Assembly: GCA_006176705.1 (NCBI GenBank)
Contig: QRFJ01007212.1
Span: 1 to 64,000 of the forward strand
From: Cocos nucifera
Taxonomy: Eukaryota; Streptophyta; Magnoliopsida; Arecales; Arecaceae
Direction: 5' to 3'
Length of the DNA stretch: 64,000 nucleotides
In this document: positions 58,705 to 64,000 of the stretch, piece after piece
Layout: every line of letters begins with the position of its first letter
How positions within the stretch are numbered: the stretch's first letter is position 1
Notes under the pieces: generated by a model
The model's input: only the letters and a program-made list of their open reading frames with translations
The model's database searches: none
Told to the model about the DNA's origin: nothing
Translations under genes and position numbers: made by a program

Positions 58705-60988
58705 TGAAGGAAAAATTCTGATTTTCTAGGTCAGGTTCATTCAGATCTGATTGGATTAAGAGAGATATTTCAAAAAATTTTCTTTTGAATCCAAATCAGA
58801 TCTAAGGTATTTCAGATCTAATTTTATAGATCTAATAAATAAAAATAAAAGATAAATTAAATCTGATTTAATTTTGTACCTTAATATTGGATAATCAAAT
58901 TACCTAGTGATGATCCTGCTGATTGCCTAAAGTTCTGGATCTAGCCACGCAAGTGCCTGGCTTCTATCGATATCCACTCAGGCTGGATTTGGAAATCTTC
59001 TCCTTCTTTATCACCTCTCCAAATATCTAATCTGGATCTAATTTTAAGGATCTTCAAAACTTCTTTTGAAGATCTAGAATCGTCTCTTGCAGCAGTGTTG
59101 CCTTCTTCCTTTCTTGTCATCTTTCTCTTGTCTGGATCGCACCAAACTAGAGCCCAAATCTCCTTGGGCATGGAGAGGAGAGAGCGGACCAGAAGATGGC
59201 ATGGAGGAGAGAGAGGGAAAGCCTTGGGGCATGGGCTAAGGGAGAACTTCTTCAAAGCTAGGTGCAGACATGGTTTATATAGACCCTACTGCGCCATGCA
59301 GCGCCACATCATCTCGGCCAATTACGTTGCTTCATGCAATCAGATCATAATCTGATTGGTGGGATGACATCACCTGATCCAATCAGATGAGAGCCCCCTC
59401 AAATCATCCTTTGGTGGCACCAAGATTGGTCAAAGCTGAGTCTTAGGCGCCTACCTAAATTGATTCCAAGAAGCAACCTAGAGTCCCATCTATATGGAAC
59501 TCCAGGCATCCCCATCGTTGGGTGCTCGCCTCCCTAGGCATGCACCCCATCCTTTACATTTTCTTGCAAGGGGACAAGCCCCTATCTACTCTCCTATAGG
59601 TGCATGACACATGGGCAGATGTCTAAGTGTCAAAGGTCAACGTTTGACCAAAGTCAAAAGACAAGAATTAGCAGGTGACGAAAAATAGTAGGTGTTGTCT
59701 CAAATTTATCTCATAAATTTAGACAACCCTTTTCTAAATTGGACAAGCTCCAGTCAAACTAAGTTAAGGTACCTGAGTGAGCACAAACATATTTGGCTTA
59801 GTTGAGACAACTTTTAATGATAATAGAAGGAGAACATTAGGCTCAATCATGTGCTAGCATGATTTCCTTGAACCTAATTAAATCTAATTCAAATCAATTG
59901 AACTGGATTAGTCCAATTGATGATATCCAGATCCAAACCCTTATTTATGTGATCCAGTTAGGTTTGGTTCTATATGGTAATGGGATATATCGCGATCTCT
60001 ATCATCGACATCATCGAAATATCTTTCGATGGATCAGAACTTTTATGATTCAGACAACTAGAATGATCGATCATCTAAATCATTCTAATTGCTTCCAAAA
60101 TCCACCAATTACACCGAGCAGTATATAGTGACAACCCATCAGAACTAAAAATGAACCTCTCGATGCAACTACCTGTGTGATTTAGTTCTTCTATCTTGAG
60201 CCCCGATCAGATTAGGATTAAGGTGAACTCGTCAAACCCTAATTTTTGTCATATAATTTAATCATTCGATTCAAGTCCGATGTGAAAATCTTAATAGAAA
60301 TTCTTTCTATTATTTTACTCTGCCATGACCATGAGCTTATGGACTTGATTCTCATGATCATCATAGGGCTGCTCCTCATCTACTGAGATAGATTCTCTCT
60401 TGATGCAATCTAATTCCTACAATGAACATGCTATAGCCAACATACACCTCAGGGTTCCAAATAGCTAGAAGATCGAGTCATGGTATAGTCAAACTATAAC
60501 ACCCTCAAGATGAACTGCCGATGCACCTTAGGTCAAAGAATCAGACACACAACTGTAGCTTCGAGTTAGTCATCGATAAGAAGGTAGACTTCCTTATGAC
60601 TGCTCGAAGTAGTCACGCTCAGTACCCTCATTCTCTAATGAGTACCTGTACTTTCGCTCCATTGTCTCTACACCATAGACTCAAAACTCATCTACTATAA
60701 AGAAGTGATTGTACACCAACCTTCCGAATCAATCACCATTCTCATGACGATCCTACGGTCAGGAGCATTTTATGAGTTAATAACGAAAATTCATGTCTTA
60801 AATTTTCAACTCTTGAAAATATGAATTATCATTATCATTAACTAAAGGGATGTATCATAGATACTAAATGCACATTTATGATAGAAAATAATTCATTTAA
60901 TTATTTATAGTCAAAATTATAATTTTGCCCCTAGAAGTGTATTACAAGTATCAGCCAATTCTAGCTTCTAGGGCACACATATCTAACA
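58705..60988 (-). repeat. 3' LTR of J
   Basis: 2284 bp, TGTTAGATATGTGTG (60988) to CCTTCA (58705), with TATATAAA at 59274-59281 on the minus strand. Confidence 0.9.
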
Positions 60989-61001
60989 AACCCCAGTTGA
61001 C

Positions 61002-61830
61002 CTAAAGCCAATTAGCTATAAATCTAAGTTTCATCTTCTCAAGGTGGGCTTCGATCTTCTGCTAGCCTAACGACTTTGTAAGCTGGTCCGCTGCATTATC
61101 TGCGGAGTTGACTCTCTTGACCTCGACGTATCCCTTCTCGGGGTAATCGCGGATGAGGTGGTATTGCCGCTCGATGTGCTTGGATTTTTGGTGAGACCTC
61201 GGCTCCTTAGCAAGGGCAATGGCACAATTGTTGTCGTAGTACAGAGAAATGGCATCTGATGGCATCACTCCAATTTCTGCGGCAAACTTCTTGTACCAAA
61301 ATGCCTCCTTTGCAGCTTTTGATGCAGCGATGTATTCTGCTTCCATGGTGGAATCTGCTATCACTGTCTACTTGAAACTTTTTCAACTGACAGCTCCACC
61401 ATTATACACAAATAGACTCCCAGATGTTGACTTTCGATCATCTATATCGGACATAAAATTTGAGTCTGTAAACCCTAGGACTTGGAGTTCTCCATTACCA
61501 AAGACCAACAACATATTCTTAGTTCTTCTCAAGTACTTAAGGATAAATTTCATAGAAGTCCAGTGTTCTTCACCTAGATTTGATTGATATCTACTCGTGA
61601 CACTCACAACTTGGGCTATATCAGGTCGTGTACATAACATGGCAAACATGAGGCTCCCTATTGCTGAAGCATAAGGGATCTTGCTTATGCATTCTATTTC
61701 CTCAGGTGTGCTAGGGCACTTCTTGGAAAGATGAATGCCATGTGTGAAGGGTACCAAACCCCTCTTAGAGTTTTCCATGCTAAACCTCTTTAGCACTTCC
61801 TCTATGTACATCTTCTGTGAAAGTCCTAGC
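61002..61830 (-). pseudogene. Copia pol fragment of J (RT end and RNase H)
   Basis: Begins LGLSQKMYIEEVLKRFSMEN at 61830 and continues through CTRPDIAQVVSVTSRYQS and DDRKSTSGSLF to a break at 61383. RNase H resumes in a 100-codon frame (61364-61062) with TMEAEYIAASKAAKEAFWY, LYYDNNCAIALAKE and HIERQYHLIRD. The catalytic Glu and Asp remain, but Cys and Gly next to the Asp have changed. A plain open frame from 61919 joins 30 codons of K's LTR to the RT fragment; this is a by-product of K's insertion. Confidence 0.87.
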
Positions 61831-64000
61831 TGAAAGGGAAAATCAGATTTTTCTGGATCAGGTTCGTTCAAATCTGATTGGATCAAGAGGTATATTTCAA
61901 AAATTTTTCTTAGATCCAAATCAGATCTAATATTTTTCAGATCTAATTTTATGATCTGATAATAAGAAAATTAAATTAAATTAAATCTAAATTAATTTTA
62001 CCTTGATATGGGTAATCTGATTATCCGTTGATGATCTACTGATAGCTTGAGGTTCGGGATCTAGCCACGCAAGCGCCTGGCCTCTATCGGTATTCACTCA
62101 GGCAGGATCTAGAGATCTTCTCCTTCTCTATCATATCTCCAAAAATAGATCTAGATTTGATTTGGAGGATCTTTAAAACTTCTTCTGAAGATCCGCAGTC
62201 GTCTCTGCAGCAGTGCTGCCTTCTTCCTTTGTCGTCTGTCTTTTCTTGCCTAGATCGCACCAAAACAAAGGCCCAACTTCCTTGGGCATGGAGAGGAGAG
62301 AGAGGATTAGAAAGATGGTGTGGAGGAGGGAGAGGGGCAACCTTAGAGAGTGGCTAGGAGAAATTTTTTTTTAAAGTTGGGCACAAACAGGTCTTTATAT
62401 AGACCCTGCTACGCCATACAGTGCCATATCACACCGGCCAATCATGTTGCTTCATGCTATCAGATCTAAATCTGATTGGTGGAATGACATCACCTGATCC
62501 AATCAGATAAGAGATCCATAAATTCATCCTTAGATGGTGCCTATGACTGATCAAAGTCTACAGATGAGGGTCACCTAGTTTGAATCCAAGAAGCAACTTG
62601 GAGTCCCATTCGTATGGGACTCCAAGTGTCCCTATCCATGGGCGCACGCCATCCTAGGTGTGCGCCCCCTCCTTTCCAAATTCTAGTGAGGGGACAAGCC
62701 CCTATCAGCTCTTCAATAAGTGCATGACTCACGGGCAGATGTCCAAGGGTCAAAGATCAACGTTTGACCAAAGTCAAAGGGCAAGAATTAGCAGGTGATG
62801 GAAAATGGTAGGTGTTGTCTCAAATTTATCTTACAAATTAAGACAACTCTTTTCTAACCTAGATAGGCTCCAGTCAGACCAGGTAAAGGTACCTGAGTGA
62901 GCACAAACTCATTTGGCTCAGTCGAGACAACTTATAATGAGAGAAAAGGAGAATGTTAGGTTCAATCGTGTGCTAGCATGATTTCTTTGAACCTAATTAA
63001 ATCTAATTCAATTGAACTAGATTAGTCCAATTGATGATATTTAGATCCAAACTCTTATTTGTGTGAGCTAGTTAGGTTCAATTCCATATGGTAATGGGAT
63101 ATATCATGATCTCCATCATCAACATCATCGAAACTTCTTTCGATGGATCAGAACTCTTCTGATTTAGACAACTGGAATGATCGATCATCTAAATCATTCT
63201 AATTGCTCCCAAAATCCACTAGTGACACCTAGCAGTATATAGTGGCAATCCATCAAAACTGAAAATGAACCTTTTAGTGTATCTACTTGTGTGATTAAGT
63301 TCTTTTATCTTGAGCCCTAATTAGATTAGGGTTAAGGTAAACTCGTCAAACCCTAATTTCTATCTTCTGATTTAATCATTTGATTCAAGTCTGATGTGAA
63401 AACCTTAATAGAAACTCTTTCTATTATTTCACTCTCTGCCATGGCCATGGGCTTATGGACTTGATTCTCATGATTGTCATAGGGCTGCTCCTCATTCACC
63501 GAGGTAGATAGATTCCATCTTGGTGCAATCCAATTTCTACAATGAACATGCAATAGCCAACATACACCTCAAGATTCTGAATGGCTAGGAGACCGAGTCA
63601 TGGTGTAGTCAAACTATAACACCCTCAAGGTGAATTGCCGACGCACCTCAGGTCAAAGAACCAGATACACCACTGTAGCTTTGAGTCAGTCATCGACGAG
63701 AAGATAGACTTTCTTATGACTACTCGAGGTGGTCACACTCAGTTCCCTCATTCTCTAACGAGTACTTGTACTCATGCTCTGGTGTCTCTACATCATAGAC
63801 TCAAGACTCATCTACTATAAAGAAGTGATTGTACACTAACCTTCCGGATCAATCATCATCCTCATGATGATCCTACCGTCAGGAGCATTTTATGAGTTAA
63901 TAATGAAAATTCTTGTCTTAAATTTTCAACTCTTGAAAATAAGAATTATCATTATCATTAATTCAAAGGATGTATCACAGACACTAAATACACATATGTG
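61831..64000 (-). repeat. LTR of K, continuing beyond the window
   Basis: At least 2170 bp of the same LTR family in minus orientation, beginning at its terminus (TGAAAGGGAAAATC on the plus strand) and running off the edge about 110 bases short of its other end. TATATAAA lies at 62394-62401 on the minus strand. It may be a solo LTR or the 3' LTR of a longer element. The bases 61826-61830 (CTAGC) are the expected target duplication. Confidence 0.88.

Larger units (their letters stand above)
58705..61830 (-). mobile_element. Copia element J, 3' part, interrupted by K
   Basis: Minus-strand RT-RNase H (61830-61002) leads through a polypurine-like stretch into a complete 3' LTR (60988-58705). The LTR terminus abuts mid-pol of H exactly, so J seems inserted in H. 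On its right, J's RT is cut precisely at the terminus of another LTR (K). J's 5' half should lie beyond K. Confidence 0.8.

Noticed and set aside
61383..61919. 178-codon fusion of LTR and RT as a possible new gene
   Set aside because: The junction is exactly the LTR terminus, so it is an insertion boundary that happens to stay open. The upstream 30 codons are LTR sequence.

Overview
This is plant nuclear DNA made almost entirely of LTR retrotransposons nested inside one another. I found no host gene, rRNA, tRNA gene or CRISPR array. Long (1.2-2.8 kb) LTRs, initiator-methionine-tRNA primer sites (TGGTATCAGAGC), Ty1/copia gag-pol remnants, a SIRE-type gag and Ty3/gypsy LTRs indicate a large repeat-rich plant genome. 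A monocot such as a palm is my guess, but the window does not prove it. Every coding region is a transposon pseudogene with stops or frameshifts. Letters A-M are my own labels.

Left block (1-14733): one copia family with ~2.28 kb LTRs (TGTTAGATAT...CCCTTCA) supplies three successive copies. A (minus; 3' LTR cut by the window edge, gag-pol 5774-1932, leader, primer site, 5' LTR 7650-9931) sits in the pol of B (plus; pol 9932-11317, 3' LTR 11332-13609). B in turn abuts the reverse transcriptase of C (plus; 13610-14733).

14733-23469: a minus-strand gypsy-like element (L) with ~2.85 kb LTRs and only a 1.3 kb non-coding interior. Its 3' LTR lost about 0.5 kb and carries a copia solo LTR (M, 14979-17224, duplication TCACA).

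23470-57093: an old copia element (E, plus), missing its 5' LTR, is the host of three later insertions, each resolved to the base by a perfect 5-bp target duplication. D (24852-35231, ATAGA) is a complete copy of the same family as A and B, inside E's protease region. F (38414-48247, ATTCT) is a SIRE-like copia derivative with a broken gag and no recognisable pol, inside E's 3' LTR. G (48560-55260, ATACT) is a GC-rich minus-strand gypsy derivative with a Tat-like gag remnant, a ~1.5 kb array of about 40 small hairpin units and a 414-bp tandem repeat, also inside E's 3' LTR.

Right block (57109-64000): the self-nesting recurs in minus orientation. H (pol 57109-58704) is entered by J (3' LTR 58705-60988, pol 61002-61830), which is entered by K (LTR 61831 to beyond the window).

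Most notable: a conserved nested stem-loop in the copia leader (6946-7078 and 27681-27811); a 2.28 kb inverted LTR pair around a 1.4 kb spacer (7650-13609); four same-family insertions clustered within about 1 kb of pol; a ~3.3 kb patch in D (30255-33530) that looks converted or misassembled; and the hairpin array of G. All comparisons were made by eye, without alignment or database searches.
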